Under the pieces are notes generated by a model. The model saw only the letters and a program-made list of their open reading frames with translations, made no database searches and was not told where the DNA came from. A stretch of DNA of 64,000 nucleotides from Hydractinia symbiolongicarpus (Eukaryota; Cnidaria; Hydrozoa; Anthoathecata; Hydractiniidae): contig NC_079877.1 in NCBI RefSeq assembly GCF_029227915.1, positions 12,709,351-12,773,350 of the forward strand, in the 5' to 3' direction. The position numbers and the translations under genes are program-made. Of the stretch, positions 1 through 13,749 are shown piece after piece (position 1 is the first letter of the stretch; each line of letters opens with the position of its first letter).

Positions 1-1538
1 TAAATAATTTCTTTATTAGTTATTTCATTGTTGCGCTGAGGATTGAAATAAAAATTTAATAGATATTTGCAGGGTAACGTTGTGCTAAAAACTCAATACA
101 TTTTTTGATACTTATTTACTGCGCTTCACGACTTCGTTATGGGTAGGGTTAGGTGCTAAAACATTGCACTGCCCAATACCTACCACCAAAGTCGTGAAGG
201 CCATATTTACAGGTATATATTATCTACAAAATGTCAAAAGACCATTACTTTTTGGTGCTGCGCCCAAGTTGCAAAGGCCGTTTTTAGAGGTATATGTTAT
301 CCAAGAACTATAAAACATGAATATAGATAATAAATGCGCTTTTGCGGTTTTTATAGGATTCTGTAAGCAGTATTGAGCGGTTTTTCATAATCTTGCGCTA
401 ATAAGTTCCTATTTATTTTCTACACGCATACACTATCGCGCTTAAGATATATCGTAACAAAAGGTAACAAAACAAAATCAAAGTGTTCTTTTAAAGTCCT
501 CCTGGATTGCTCATCGTTCGTTTCCTCCACAATAACTGTCTACATTTTTTCTTGTTACACCTAATTTCTTTCTCATATATCGATATGGAAAAAATAAGTG
601 AAGGGATTCCTGGCTGTCTAACATTGTAAAATAAAGACTTCACTGTCTTCCCATCTCTAACATGTTTTAACCGTTTCTAAAAATACAACATAATTAAATT
701 ATTACCTGAAAAAACAACCACTTTGAAATGCAACGACTGACCACCAAACCAATGTTTATATAGCTTGTCGTCCACACAGTTATAAACAAAAAGTTCAAAA
801 CAGTGTTTTTTAAAAAAAATGACACATCACTTCAACAAAAATGAAACAACCAAGTTAAATTTAAATCTTGGCAATAGGAAAAGGAAATAATCGTATCTGT
901 GGTTAAAAAAAATTTTCTAATCGAAATTATCGAAAGCAAGTCAAAATAATCAAGACCAAAAAATTGGTTTCCGTTATTTCGAAAAAAAAACTCAGTGTGA
1001 TTGAGATGCTAACAGTGATATCGGACTTGCTTCGAAACTTCTTACTAAACCGACGATGTTTTCGATTTTTCTAATAAAATTTGTACATTTCTAAAGATTT
1101 TGGAGGATGTTGTGGCTGCAGCTAAACATTTGTGCAAATCGCTGCCATACTCAAAAGTTTCTCTGTTGGCAAAGATATTAGCCATACTGATAATACGTTT
1201 TGCTCTGATATAATTTTCTATTGGTAGAAAACGTCCCTTTTGGCGGTTAAAGGCCCAGTTTGAGAGCCAATGAAGAAAATAAAAGGCAAATAACATTTTT
1301 CTAAGAAAAATAAGGTAAGAAAATAGGTTTTCTTGCAAATATTGATGTATACCCATATGCATATAAAGTAAAAAAATGCTAATGAAAGATATTTCATATA
1401 TTAGATGCCCTATACTCTATAACAACTCACACAATTATTAATTTTTATTAAGTATTGACAAATTCTTGTATAACAGTAAATTTGTTGACCCTAAATTTCC
1501 TGTATTCTTAGAAAAAGTTACTCTCTATTGATTTATAG
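1..1538. other. Upstream region of TXNDC16; no gene supported
   Basis: AT-rich sequence that must hold the promoter and, unless it lies outside the window, the first coding exon (signal peptide) of the TXNDC16 gene. I could not find an exon here ending in phase 1 at a good donor, as the exon at 1539 requires. A 105-residue open frame on the minus strand (1045-1362) has no recognisable domain and was not accepted. A degenerate doublet of AAGGCC...AGGTATAT..TTATC occurs near 196-295. No tRNA or repeat family was recognised. Confidence 0.5.
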
Positions 1539-4500
1539 GTAGACTCATCCAAGTTGCAGAAGAAGCAGAAGAGCGAATGATTGATCACGGGCATAATTAC
1601 ATAAAGCTGGGAATGGTATTAGCACTTATCAAATTGTATATATAAAAGAAAATTGCACTTGTTGCAAAATATGCCTTAAAAATAATTCTGAAGAAAGATA
1701 GACATTTCTAATTAACCACTTTTTACCATCAACAAAACGCCAACAAAAGATTTCAACAAAATATGTTAAATAAATTCTAATGATTTCCCTTATTGTATAG
1801 ATGAACTGTTTCGGGGAAGGTATCAGTAAAAAAGATGTTGCTGAATGTCAAAAGCATAGAAGGTCATTTTACATTTACAGGTAAGTCAATAAACTTTGGC
1901 AGGGTTTAACATCCGACAAAAGCAAGCTTTAACATGATTTTGAAACATGCCCCACTCTTTTTTAAATAACTTATTACAGAAAGAACATGTCACAGAAAAC
2001 ATTGGAAATCATTATTGATAAAATTCTTTCTGAAAATTAAAGGTTTGTAGCTACATAAACTTCGGCGATAATAACTTTACCATCATGTGTAACAACAAGA
2101 ATTAAAAAGGGTGTAGTAGGACTTAGAACAAGTACAATAGGTATATACAAAACAACTCTAAATTAAACTAGTTTGTTATAATGTAAGTCAAGAAATATAC
2201 ATGCCCAAATATAACTTTAAACATAATTAGTTTATTTTTTTTGTTGCAAATTAGTCGCAAAGTTTTTCTTCTGATACTACTATAATCCACAACAAACCCT
2301 GACCATATATTAGTCTTTTTATTTTAGATTTTAATTCCTTATAGAAAAAATGTTCTTTAAGATATAATGTTGTTTGTTTTTCCAGTTACAATAACTAGAT
2401 TTTCCAGTTACGATAACTAGATTCACCATATATTTTCAACCAGCATTATGTTTTTATCTTATAGTGGAAAAAGAACAGAACGATTTGACTTAAGAACACT
2501 TTATGATTATGAATCATTTATGGCAAATTTGTTAAAGTATGTTTACATATTTATTTAATATGATAGTGTGAAATTTATACTGCAATATCTGCATGGAAGT
2601 GATATTGATGTGTTCTCTTACTATTGTTGGATGGTTGTTTTGATTATGCCATCGTAATTGTGATTGATGCGCCTGGATCATGGATTGATTCTATAATTCC
2701 AATAAAAATGGTCTTATATCAACTAAATTTAATTTAATTTTTCTTATTTTTTATTTAGTTTTGTATATGACGAAAAACTAGGACTAGCCCTAGATGAAGA
2801 GGACCTGGAAAGAGAGCAAACGCTGGAAAAGGGAAAAAGAGATATCATTCTAATGTATGTAAACGCCGTAGGAAGCCCAGGTAAGAAAAATCTAATTCCT
2901 GCATCACATAGAGACAAAATTTGTGTGGTTTTTCTTTTCTGATCATACATTTTAATATTTACTCTGATGAAAGGAGAGAATAAAAAATAGTTCTCGATAA
3001 CCAGGTATTGGATATTCCAAGGTTATGTCATTGTTTTTAGCACATTACAGCTTTGTGAGTGTTGCAGCAATGTACATCAACGAGTACAAATTTGTATACA
3101 GTACTGATGAAAACTTTGCCAGAAAGTTAGGGTAAGATGTTATTAATCATATCAATGTGTCAGCCAACCACCTCTACGCCTACAGCTTTTCTCATTGTTT
3201 TGTTGTTGTTGTTTTTTTAATGTCTGTACCTATCTATTACTGTTCTGTGTATTGGTCTTTTTCTGAGTTTTTTATTTAAACTTTTTGTACTTTGCTTGAG
3301 AAATTATATAACTTTAACCCTTATATATATACTTCATACTTTTTTTAATATATTTAATATTTTTGTATATTATTTAATAGAATAAATGTTAGTATATTAT
3401 AATTTTTATTAAAATAAGACAAACTATTTTTTAGCATGACTAAAGGTAAACATTTTGGTTTGTGGTATGTAAATTGCACTCAGTTGGTAGCTGAATCTGA
3501 AAAGCCTTGTCCAAGAGTTCCCTATAAAGGAGAAAAGATTGACACAAGCTCAATTATAAGTTTTGTGCGACTTTCTGGATTGCCAATATTGGTTTGTTGT
3601 TTTTATTTATCAACACTTTCATCCAAATAATTTATACATTTTGGTTTTATATTATTAGTATTCAAAATCATGTGAGTGATATAACTAAGTGATATATGTG
3701 ATATATTTATATTTAAATATTTTTCAATTTTAAAAAGTCTCCTCAAAATTCTTCAAATCTTTCGTCAATTTCAATTTCATAACCTATTTCATGTTTTTTC
3801 TCTTTCATGAAAATGGTACATGGGCACAACAAAAATTTGTACTTCACTTTTAGCATCACCTTTTTCAAATTATTCTCATTTTTTATAAAATATGGAAATA
3901 TCCTCAATTGTTTTGTTATAAAAATATGGTAATATCAAAATTCCCTATCATCCTCATTAGATTTTTTCAAAGTTTTCACCTAGAATTTCACACACCTTGG
4001 TCATGGCTTGCACAAGTCCTGTTTAATGAAAATGCTTGCTTGCTGCATTTTTAATAATCGTTTCAGTCACATAAAATCTTTAGATCGCATAATGCTTTGA
4101 AAAATTGTAACAATTTAAATTTTTATCATGTTTTGTGTCTCAAATCTGTCAAATCTATAATTTATTGAAAAACTTCCAGAAGCTTCGGAAATATCTTACA
4201 TTTGCACATTGAATTAAAATACATACGCTATAACCTCTATCCAATTTTGTTATCAGAAGTGAATTGTACAATCATTATTTTATAGTCTGAAATTAACAAT
4301 GATGGTAGTTCAGTGTACCGAGATGTCAATCGACTGTTCCTTCTTGTTGATAACGATGAAAGCAAAAAGGATTTATCAACAACAGTAGAGAGAGTGATTG
4401 ACAACACAACAAGACGTGGAGTTAGTTTGCGAGGAGTTGTTGTTGACAAGTAAGTTTTTGCGAATTATAGTAAGTTTAGCAGTATATTTTACAAATTGTG

Positions 4501-7500
4501 CAGCCACAGAGTTTGTTCTGTTATTACATGCAATTGTTTGGTTTATTTTAACCGGTGCACATCATTCCTATGTTTGTGATATCGCCATGGTATTATTCTG
4601 TCTTTACTCTAAAAGGTTATTTCTTCTTCCTTCTCTTCTAGACGAAAGCATGCAAATCTGTTGCCAATGTTTGGAATATATGATGCATCTGTCCTTCCGA
4701 CTGTTATTCTAGAGATTGCAGATGGACGACATTCCCCGAATGTATGTCACATTTTTATTTGTCTTTTCTATGCAAAAAATAAAGTCAAACATACAGAATA
4801 TGTTCCAATAAGTTCTGGGGACAATGCTGTGATGTTAGCACTAGTGAAAAATTATGTATATTGTAAACGCAAGATGGATTTTCTATAGTTTAATGATTTA
4901 TTCTGTTTGATGGACTCCTTTCTCACATTCTGAAAAAATTTTAAGTAGCAGCTATACGTGAGTTTCCAGCTATTGTTGCACAAAAACGTATTACCTTACA
5001 CAGCGTGGAACTTGTTTGGAATATTTTGTATCTAAAACAAACCTACGCAAAAAATCAAACTCGTAAATTGGACTGAAACATTATAGTAAACAAATATATT
5101 TTTTATAATTTTAAATGTAAGAATATCAACATGATTTGTTCGCCTTTTTTGTCTGTAATAATTTCGTTTTATTGTAGAGAGAACTTGAACAGTTTACTCC
5201 TGACATCGATCTAACAGAAGAAAATATTAACAACTTTGTATACAGTATGGTGGAAGATAATGATAATACATGTGGGACAAGAGGTACACATTATGAAAGT
5301 TTTTCCATTTTGCTTAATGTCTATTCCACTTCCTTGTTGAGCCAAAAATTTAATTATTTAAATCCTACATTCTGTGATATAAAAAGTGTATCTTAATCAA
5401 CTTAATATTTGTTGCATTTATTTATTTTTATATAAAAATTTACACTTATACATAAGATAAAATTTGCACTTTATTTTTACACAGTTGTCATAAGTATTGA
5501 GTTAACTAAAACTCCAATTAGTGACGCATAAGTGGATCACTACAACCCAGAAATATCCCTATGTAACTACAGAATGTATTTTTTTAAGCTTTGCTCTACA
5601 ATGGCTATGCTGCTCCAAAATGGGATATTTATTATTATTATCTTTATTTATGTATTTAGAATAAAATCTTCACTCTATTTTTGAATAAATCATTTTGAAT
5701 AATTAACATTTGGGTGATAAAAAACCAACAAATTAAAAGTAGATAGTTGAGATTTTAAAAACGATTTTTTAGTTTATACTACGATAAAAGCACTTTTCTT
5801 TTATGACTTGAATAATTCTCCTCTGCGCTTAACACTTCCTTGCATGCAGCCTAAAACTTTCTCTTTAAAACTAAATTAAATAACGTGCTCTTTAACTTTG
5901 CACCCACGGTCTGTATTTTTTTTGCGAAAAATATACTAGACTTACTCCATGTGTTTCATTTTAACGACTTATTATAGCAGGTTCCAGTAAGCATGAAGCA
6001 TGGATAAAACAATATCACGAACCAAGTCAACTCAGTAGCAGAGTAGTTAATGTTACTTATTAATAGACACAATAAATAGCAAAATAGCTGCCAGAGTCCT
6101 TGAAATCATGGTTGTGTCACAAAGCAAACAATACGCTTTTACTTATAAAATATGCTTTTTCTTTTATATTATATTTAATGTATGCTAATATACATAGAAA
6201 GGAAAAAGTTGGAGTATGGATCTTTTTTCATGGCTGGAAGCTGGTATGTCATTTTATAAAAACACGAAGTCAAAATCCAGCTCAATCAATATTACAAACC
6301 ATAATTGGAACTGGGAATTTTTTCAGTTCATGAAAGGGAAGTGTGTCACACTTTGAAAGAGTAGAGTTTCAAACGGAAAAGAAAATATCGAGGACAGAAA
6401 AGAAGTGTTTTTATTTAGAAAAGTGAGCAACAGGGGGCATCATATATATCCATATTTCAAGAAAGGGCATAAAACTTGAACAGAATGCAGCCTAATGTAT
6501 AAATAGGAATGTTTCTTTAGGCAATCGCTTCCAGTTTGGCATGGTTTATAATTAGGTGTTAAAAAAACTTTATGCCAGAAGTTTAATTCTCAGAGAAAAA
6601 AAAAGGCAGTATGTAACAAGGAAGACTGCTTAACACCTTGTTATCACTGCTTTAAAATTTTACGTGTTGTATATAATATTTTACTGTATATTCTCTTATG
6701 CGTTTGTATAAATTTTCTTTAGCGGGACTTTATGACATAACATACACAAAATTGAGTGACTGGAAAGATATTAAAAACTCCAGTGGGAGAGCTATCTCTG
6801 TGGCTTGTTCGACAGGTATATAAGTTAGTACTTTAAGGAATGATTGGTTGAAAGGTGAACATCCGTTATTTGATAGAACACGTCAAGAAACTACGGGTAC
6901 TTTAAACGGTTTTAATTTTAATATTATTTAGGGTCCAGCCTTCTCAGTATCCATTCAACAACTATTTCCCGATCGAAGTTTTATGTAAATTTCCAAATTC
7001 AAAGCTAGCTATTTGCTCTTTACTCTAGAATATGACACTTGAAAACAAGACTCTCTCAAACCATCATTTTAAATATTCTGGCAATTACTGTTTTGAATTA
7101 TCCAAAAAGTTAAGCCATCAATCCTCTGGATCCCCTAGTACGTCTCTTGGGAGGACCAATGATATTCACATTTTGGATCCCACTCCTGATTTTAAAAGTT
7201 CTGGATAACACCCTTAGTTCTTATGCTACATTTTGTAAAGATGTTTCTACTGCGTGCAATAAATTATACACAGAAACAAAAGTTTTAAAAGTTTCGACTG
7301 TTTTTTTAGATGGCGACTACAAAATGGAATGCCATCATTTCAAAGCTGCATACAGGCGTTTAATTCGCTCACTGTATGAAAGTGACATTACCGACTTTGA
7401 TTTTTATTACGTTGATTTTACAGGAAAACCAAAATCTTCAAAAATTTACGTAAGATGTCTTTTTTTGTTGAATTATTTTAGATCTTAATACAACTATCAT

Positions 7501-10500
7501 GTTAAATAACATATTACCAACTGCAATGTGTTTTAGAAAATTCCCATGATGAAGTTACATTTACCTGGAAAAGATGGAATTCCTTTCGACACAACCGCAG
7601 GGCGTGGTTATGTCAGAATTTTAGAATGGCTCAACAAGCAACTAGGGTATGAGTCTGTTTTATTTATTTTTTCAAGCGTTATTAATTAGTACCTGGTTCT
7701 GTAGTATTCAATGAGAAATTCGTACCTTGTATCGTGATCTTTATTTTTATGTTGGTTTGTCCTGAACAATCAAAAAATGACCTAAAACAGAACCCGTATC
7801 CAACATTTCTAGTTAGAAGTTCACGGTCGAGTTACTGTGACTTAATTACTTCTCAATTCGGTCTGCTACTGACACTGTGGAAATATTATTATACTCTTGA
7901 TGACTAAAAAAATAATACTCATTTTCGTCTTGTGAGATCGAACAGATTTAAATTTGTTAACTATTACTGGTACAATTTGTTATTAGTTGTACATAGTTTC
8001 TTATGATTTCTAAAAAATATGTTTATTTTGTGGGAATGTAATGAAGCATACCCGAAGACTTCGCCGTTGTTTCTATAAGTTAAATAGCAGGTATATTAAC
8101 TTTTTGTTTAACATTTTAGACTTGATGTGCCTAGATATCCAGCTTCTTGTAGTGATTTTGTACCAATACCATCCAAACAGATCGATGTCAATAAAGGTTC
8201 TTTTGACGCTGAGAAGGACTTACAACATTTGCAAGATGATGAAATCTCCAACGATGCTGCACGTGTTAAAAGCCCTCAAAATAACGTCGAAATGCTTAAA
8301 GACAGCACTTTTCACACTGCACTCTCATCAGCTGAACTTCTTGTCGTATTTTTCTACGTCGGTTGGGATCACCGAAGTTATTTATTTCAAACAGTGTACG
8401 CAGATGTTCACAAGACAATAGGTACACACTTTTACGTCTAATTTCAACTAATAGCTTCTTAAGCAATTTAAATCTATAACAGATAGTCTTAGCGATTAAC
8501 AATCTTGACTGTGTTGTGTTTATCATAGGACTTGATACACCTGGCAGTACTATCTCTACAAAATTGAGCAAAGTCGATTGTTTCGCAGAACAAAAAACAT
8601 GTTCCGAACAGCAAGTTTTTACTTTCCCAATGATTAAAGTATACAGGTTGGTGTGATATTTCTGTGGTAGTGTAACAATTCAAATATTTTTCTGCCGAGT
8701 GTTAAATGGGTTAATTAAGAATTTGATAGATAATGCGTATGTTGTTTTATGGGTTTAACAATATACTTATCATTATCGTAGTATGGTTTGTTATTTGAAT
8801 TGTTTTATCCCTTTTCCACAAACTGATAAAGACAGACTTAAATATTGGGCACCCGAAACTCGAAGTAACTCTCTCTGTCTTTAAATTTATCTGATAAATC
8901 ATATTTTTTAAAACCACTCGTTCTGTACTGATAATCTACGTTTTCTTTTAACCAGATTTTTTTCATTATTTTTGTAACAATTTTTCTGATGGCAAGGTGT
9001 GACGTAAAAAATCGTACAGGTGTGACGTAATAAAACGCACAAAGCGTGACGTAATAAAATGCATGTCCACTTTTTTTATCATTGTAGGAACGGTAAATAT
9101 GCAGCAGATTACAATGGAATGTTGGACAAAGAAAATTTAATCAAGACTATACGACTGTAAGTTGACTTTAGAAGTGTGTGCGTCGTGATTATATGTTTAA
9201 AAGGATGAGAGGTCCATATTCGTTTTAATACCTACCATTTTTTAACTTTCTTTGTAATGATTTAGGAGTTTTCTCCGGAATTTTGATTGAAATACGTTTC
9301 TATACAGCAGGGATTATAGCAAACGTGTTTTAAATCAAAGAATTATCTTCGAAATGTTAATTTAGAACCTTTTAAAATACGTAATTCGCGCGTATTAATT
9401 TTTGCGTAATTTACAATTTTCATGCAAATAGCATAAAGAAATTGTTTATGAAGATGCGTTTCTTTTATGTAAACGACAAATTTATTTTCGCGCATATTAA
9501 TTTTCGTGCAATAATGGACTTTTTGCGCGATCGCGAAAAAATTAGTTCAGAAAGATAACATAACATGATAAAACCGGATGTTATTTCAATAATCTCACTT
9601 GGTTTTATTTGGATAAAAATTAAACATTATAGTGTGACGAAACGGTTTAAATGTGTCGTGTTTATGATTAGTTACCAACTCCCTACGTTGATCAAACTTG
9701 ACAAGCATTCAGTAGTGAGATACACACAAGGAAAGGAGCCATTACCTGCTGCAGCGTTTGTTGATGTTTCTATCCTGGGTTGGTTCAATGATGTTACTGA
9801 TAAAGGTTGGTAAGCGTATGCGTGTGTGTGTGACTGACATCCATGAAAGAGTGTTGTAAGACGTTGGTCATGTATGTATTTGTTCGGTGGTTACCAGAAG
9901 GTGATCAACGGGCATTTTATGAATCCTCCTTTCAGAGTTAAATTGGTAAAAAAACAGGTATAAATAAGACTGATGGCACTAATTTATATTTGAAGTCATG
10001 TTTGACTTTATTATAACACCTCTTATTAACATAATCACATGTCTTGTTGCAGCCGTCTATTTACGGTCCAATTTATAACTTTATATTAAACAGTATCCCT
10101 GAAAACGAAGTCGTACACACTAAAGCAAATTATCAGATCTTATTTTCTAATTTTGCAGGCCATCTTAGTGTAAGGTCAAAACAGCGTCGAAGATAAAGCT
10201 ATTGCAATGAAAAGTTGGAGTGGCTTTTAAAGAATCGAACTCTTTTTCGTAATACTCTTAAGATAAAGGGGAGAGAGAATAAAAATTGGAATATTGGCGA
10301 CGCATTATAATCGGTCACAATGCACGACCTTTCTTTTTATAAATCAGTATTTGTTTTTTTTGCAGAATATAAAGTATTTGAAAAAGTTGCGTACAAAAAT
10401 TACGGTCGAGCTTTATTTGGAGTTGTGGTCGGTGGCGAAATCGGAACATCGTAAGTTGTCGCTAATTTGTTGATATAAATAAAAAAGCTATTTCTCTCAG

Positions 10501-12893
10501 TAAAACCGTGGTTTTGTATTTTGTCAGGCTGGATAAACAAGCTACGACACCATACATCCAAGCCTTTTTACGAAATGATGAATACAGGACGAAAGTTTTG
10601 TTTTCGCAAGATTATAAAGATTATAAAGAAGAAAAGTTGGAAAGATTTTTAAACCAAGTTTTTGTACCTGAATTTGTAAGATTTGTTTTTCGTACACTCT
10701 TTTTCCTTTATAAGAATATGCTTTATAAGAATATCAGGCTGGGAGTTCAGGCTAAAAACGATGTGTCTATCGGTTAGACAACGGAGAAATAAGAATTATG
10801 ACCAGCCTGTTTAGAATTTTAGTATTGTTATAAAAGAGAAAGTGTGTGTTTTAATTTAACTTTTTAATTTTCTGTTATCGTCTTTTTTTACCCTACTCTT
10901 TATATATTTGAAAGAAATAAGCTACCAACCTTCTTCCAAATAACCCCCCTTTCTCCCAAATAACCCCCTCCATTACAATTAGGAGTATTTGTGTTAATTT
11001 TACTTTTGCACAATAAAAAATATCTATTTTCGCACGAGTTTTAATTTCTCTACGAATTACGAATATGCAAAAAAGTACAATTCTGAGTTTTTAGCGCATA
11101 TTAGATGCTTTTTTATGTCAGCTGAAGAATTATTTTCGCGCGTGTAAATTGTCGTGTCATTTCTGTACTAAATATCGTTTAATAACCAACTTGTTTGCGC
11201 GAGTGCGCATGCGTGAGAATTTGTATAAGGTAAACAATGAATTTGGAATTTAAAAGTTACTTTACGTTACATTATTTTTTAGGGAGAACTAACGCCTCGT
11301 AATTTTCCATTGTTTCGATCGTTGGGACAGCCTTTATTAATTTTCTTTACAAGAGCAGACAAGCGAGAAGTAAGCATTAAATGGCGCTCCATAAGCAAGA
11401 TTACAGAAACAGGAGGTTATAATATTAAATCCGCTTGGATGAATTTGTAAGTAATCAAGATCTTGTTCTTGCTTCGTTTTTCCTAGTCTATTGCGCTCTT
11501 TTTATTTAAGTGAAGTTTAAAAACCACTAAGTACACCAGCTATAACAAGCCTTAATACCTCCACCTTGATATAGATATCTTGCCGATCCGTTCTCTATTT
11601 TAAAGGAGTTTTTATAGCAAAGAGAGTTTTTAAAATAGTTGTAATGTTTTTCAGGGACCTATCTTCCACACAAAACATTCGAAGAAGTTATCTTGGCACA
11701 CGAAAAGGAAAACAATCGGATGTTGTCATCGTGGATCATCATAAGGTTAGCTTGCGTACTTTCTCTGGATACATTTTTGCATGAATTATTAATTTCATTG
11801 GATATTAATTCGATAATATGTTAATTCTATTGGATGCGATGATTGTTAAGCTAGAATTATTACTATCATTGAATACAAATTCTTATGCTTAAGCTGGACT
11901 TCCTGTCCAGAACGAACTGTCTGAAAACTAATTTTCAGCACTTGATTGTTCGAATAAAATTGAAATTATTTTTATAATTATTGGAGAGGTTAATAAAAGC
12001 AAAAGAATAAATAAAAGAATAACCAATAGATTGCAGTACTATTTTTGTTTCATTTTGTTCTGATGTATTCACAAACAATGGTCATTAGATCTCTACTGAA
12101 CTTTCCCTTTCAAAACCATTTCAATTATCTGGTATAACTGTATCCCTTTTCTTTTCAGAATGAAGTATACCTTTACAGTGGACCTATGAAATCAGTAGAA
12201 GTTGAAGTGGCGGGATTGACGAAATGGTTAACTGATTTTACTGATGGAAAGCTTAATGCTACATGTGAGTAGAATTATTCTTCCAACTTTCAAATTCATA
12301 ATCTGGCACTAATTGCATTGTCAAGTAATCTTAAAAAGAAAAATACGTGTTTGCGATTTTAGCCTCAAATTACGATTTGTAAGTAGATCGCGAAACTAGG
12401 TTTTAGCAAAGGTTTTAGGAAAATTTTGTTTTTTGAAAGAAAGTAAAATTTTCCTAACTTGCATTAACTGTACCAAATGAGTGAGTCCTGGGTGCTAAAT
12501 TTTGCAAATATTTTATTTTATCGCAAATAATGTGAAGCTTTCGAATGCGTCGATTGTACGTTCTGTTTCATTTAAGCTTATTTGAGCAAGCAAAACTGGA
12601 AACCAAAACAAGAGGGGTTCGACTTCTTGCATTTTATTGAATTTGGGCATCCGGACGATAATGATGGTGCTGAAGATGACGATAGCCACAGTGAAGGAGA
12701 GTTTCAAGATCATTCTGATACCAGTACTACTGGAACTAGTTTTCATGGTGTCAAAACACCAAGACGAAGTCCAACTGCGGAAGGAACAGAAGAAAATGAA
12801 GAAGAACATACCCAGGAATATGATGATGTTGTACCAGAAGAGAACGCACAAGAGAATGTGGAATCCAACTATATAAAGCATGTGGAATTGTAA
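1539..12893 (+). CDS. TXNDC16: TXNDC16 (ERp90)-like ER protein with multiple thioredoxin-like folds, 5' incomplete
   Basis: Spliced gene, 22 coding exons found, 959 residues plus a missing N-terminus; the human protein is about 825. Family role: a PDI-family ER lumen protein with several thioredoxin-like domains, reported partner of the oxidoreductase ERFAD. Seen here: the first exons read as the end of a thioredoxin fold (IKLGM-MNCFGEGI, then RSFYIYRSGKRTERFDL). About residues 515-610 form the clearest fold, with the beta-strand LLVVFFYVGW, then FPMIKVYRNGKYAADYNGML. About 760 has the strand QPLLIFFTRAD. The last exon opens NWKPKQEGFDFLHFIE, a segment also conserved in the vertebrate protein, then becomes strongly acidic. 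The CxxC position after VGW is occupied by DHRS, as vertebrate TXNDC16 also lacks CxxC there, so this fold is probably not redox-active. Stop is TAA at 12891-12893. No KDEL-type tail is visible (ends KHVEL). Identification rests on order and similarity over the whole length. Confidence 0.9.
1539..12893 (+). other. TXNDC16: TXNDC16 exon map
   Basis: Coding exons, all with GT-AG introns and consistent phase: 1539-1615, 1801-1880, 2465-2535, 2759-2880, 3005-3131, 3435-3591, 4286-4450, 4642-4741, 5178-5283, 6723-6815, 7310-7449, 7537-7646, 8120-8421, 8529-8646, 9088-9156, 9672-9805, 10366-10450, 10528-10675, 11283-11446, 11655-11745, 12159-12264, 12577-12893. The first listed exon starts with two bases of a split codon, so at least one exon precedes it. 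Sum is 2882 nt, which is 960 codons plus those two bases. Confidence 0.85.
8998..9065 (+). repeat. Three tandem units each carrying TGACGTAA
   Basis: In the TXNDC16 intron between 8646 and 9088, a 23-24 nt unit is repeated three times, placing TGACGTAA at 9000, 9023 and 9047. The motif is CRE/ATF-like. Whether it is bound or is just a short tandem duplication cannot be told from sequence. Confidence 0.7.
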
Positions 12894-13025
12894 ATTCACT
12901 TTACACAAACTTTGACGGATTTTAAATGTATACGAGTTTGTCGTAGGGTTTGTATGTATGTGTCTAGATGTTTTTTATAGAACAATTTTTAGGAAATTAT
13001 ATTTGTTTAGTTAAGTTTGGTTTTT

Positions 13026-13031
13026 AATAAA
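13026..13031 (+). terminator. PolyA signal AATAAA of TXNDC16
   Basis: Canonical AATAAA 132 bases after the TXNDC16 stop codon, followed by TG-rich sequence (TGTGTAATTGTGGTG) typical of a downstream element. It gives a short 3' UTR that ends before the minisatellite. Confidence 0.7.
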
Positions 13032-13075
13032 TTGTGTAATTGTGGTGAAATTGTTGTAAGGACAGAAAAAATTAT

Positions 13076-13530
13076 ATCTCTACAACATCTCAACAACAAC
13101 ATCTCCACAACAACATTTTAACAACTACATCTCCACAACAACATTTTAACAACTACATCTCAACAACAACATCTCAGCAACAACATCTCAACAAGAACTT
13201 CTGCACATCAACATCTCAACAACAACATCTCAACAACAACATCTCGACAACAACGACATCTCTACAACAACATCTCCACAACAACATCTCAACAAAAACA
13301 TGTCCACAACAACATCCCAACAACAACATTTTAACGACAACATCCCAACAACAACATTTTAACGACAACATCTCAGCAGCAACATCTCAACGACAACATA
13401 TCAACAGCAACATCTCTACAACAACAACTCTACAACAACAACTCTACAACAACAACTTAACAACAACATCTCCACAACAACATTTCAACAAAAACTTCTC
13501 CACAACAACATCTCAACAATAACAGTTACT
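13076..13530. repeat. CAACAACATCT minisatellite
   Basis: About 455 bp of imperfect tandem repeats built on CAACAACATCTC with variants (CCACAACAACAT, AACGACAACAT). There is strong strand asymmetry: the plus strand is almost without G. It lies just past the TXNDC16 polyA signal. No protein is proposed. Confidence 0.9.
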
Positions 13531-13749
13531 CGGCAGTTACTCAACAAAACAATTTAATAATATTAAAAACCAGCTTTAGAATTGCATTTTTTTGTATTTA
13601 TTCAATTTTGAGATGTATTTATCCAGGTTAATATTTTTTATGATGATTTCAGCAACTAGGAAAACGTGTGTTTGCACGTACAGCACACCATGTTATATAT
13701 TTTTGTATTTGCAATTTAATATTTTAATTACAGAACGTTACATGCAATT

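Noticed and set aside
127-160. TAGGGTTAGG telomere-like word
   Set aside because: A single partial occurrence, not a tandem array.
1045-1362. 105-residue open frame on the minus strand
   Set aside because: Reasonable length for AT-rich DNA by chance, no recognised domain, no polyA signal or splice partner established. Kept out of the gene list.
12513-12908. 131-residue minus-strand frame opposite the last TXNDC16 exon
   Set aside because: Shadow of the acidic C-terminal exon on the other strand; the plus-strand frame continues the spliced gene in phase.
13076-13530. CRISPR-like array
   Set aside because: The short units are contiguous and degenerate without unique spacers, in a eukaryotic intergenic region; it is a minisatellite.
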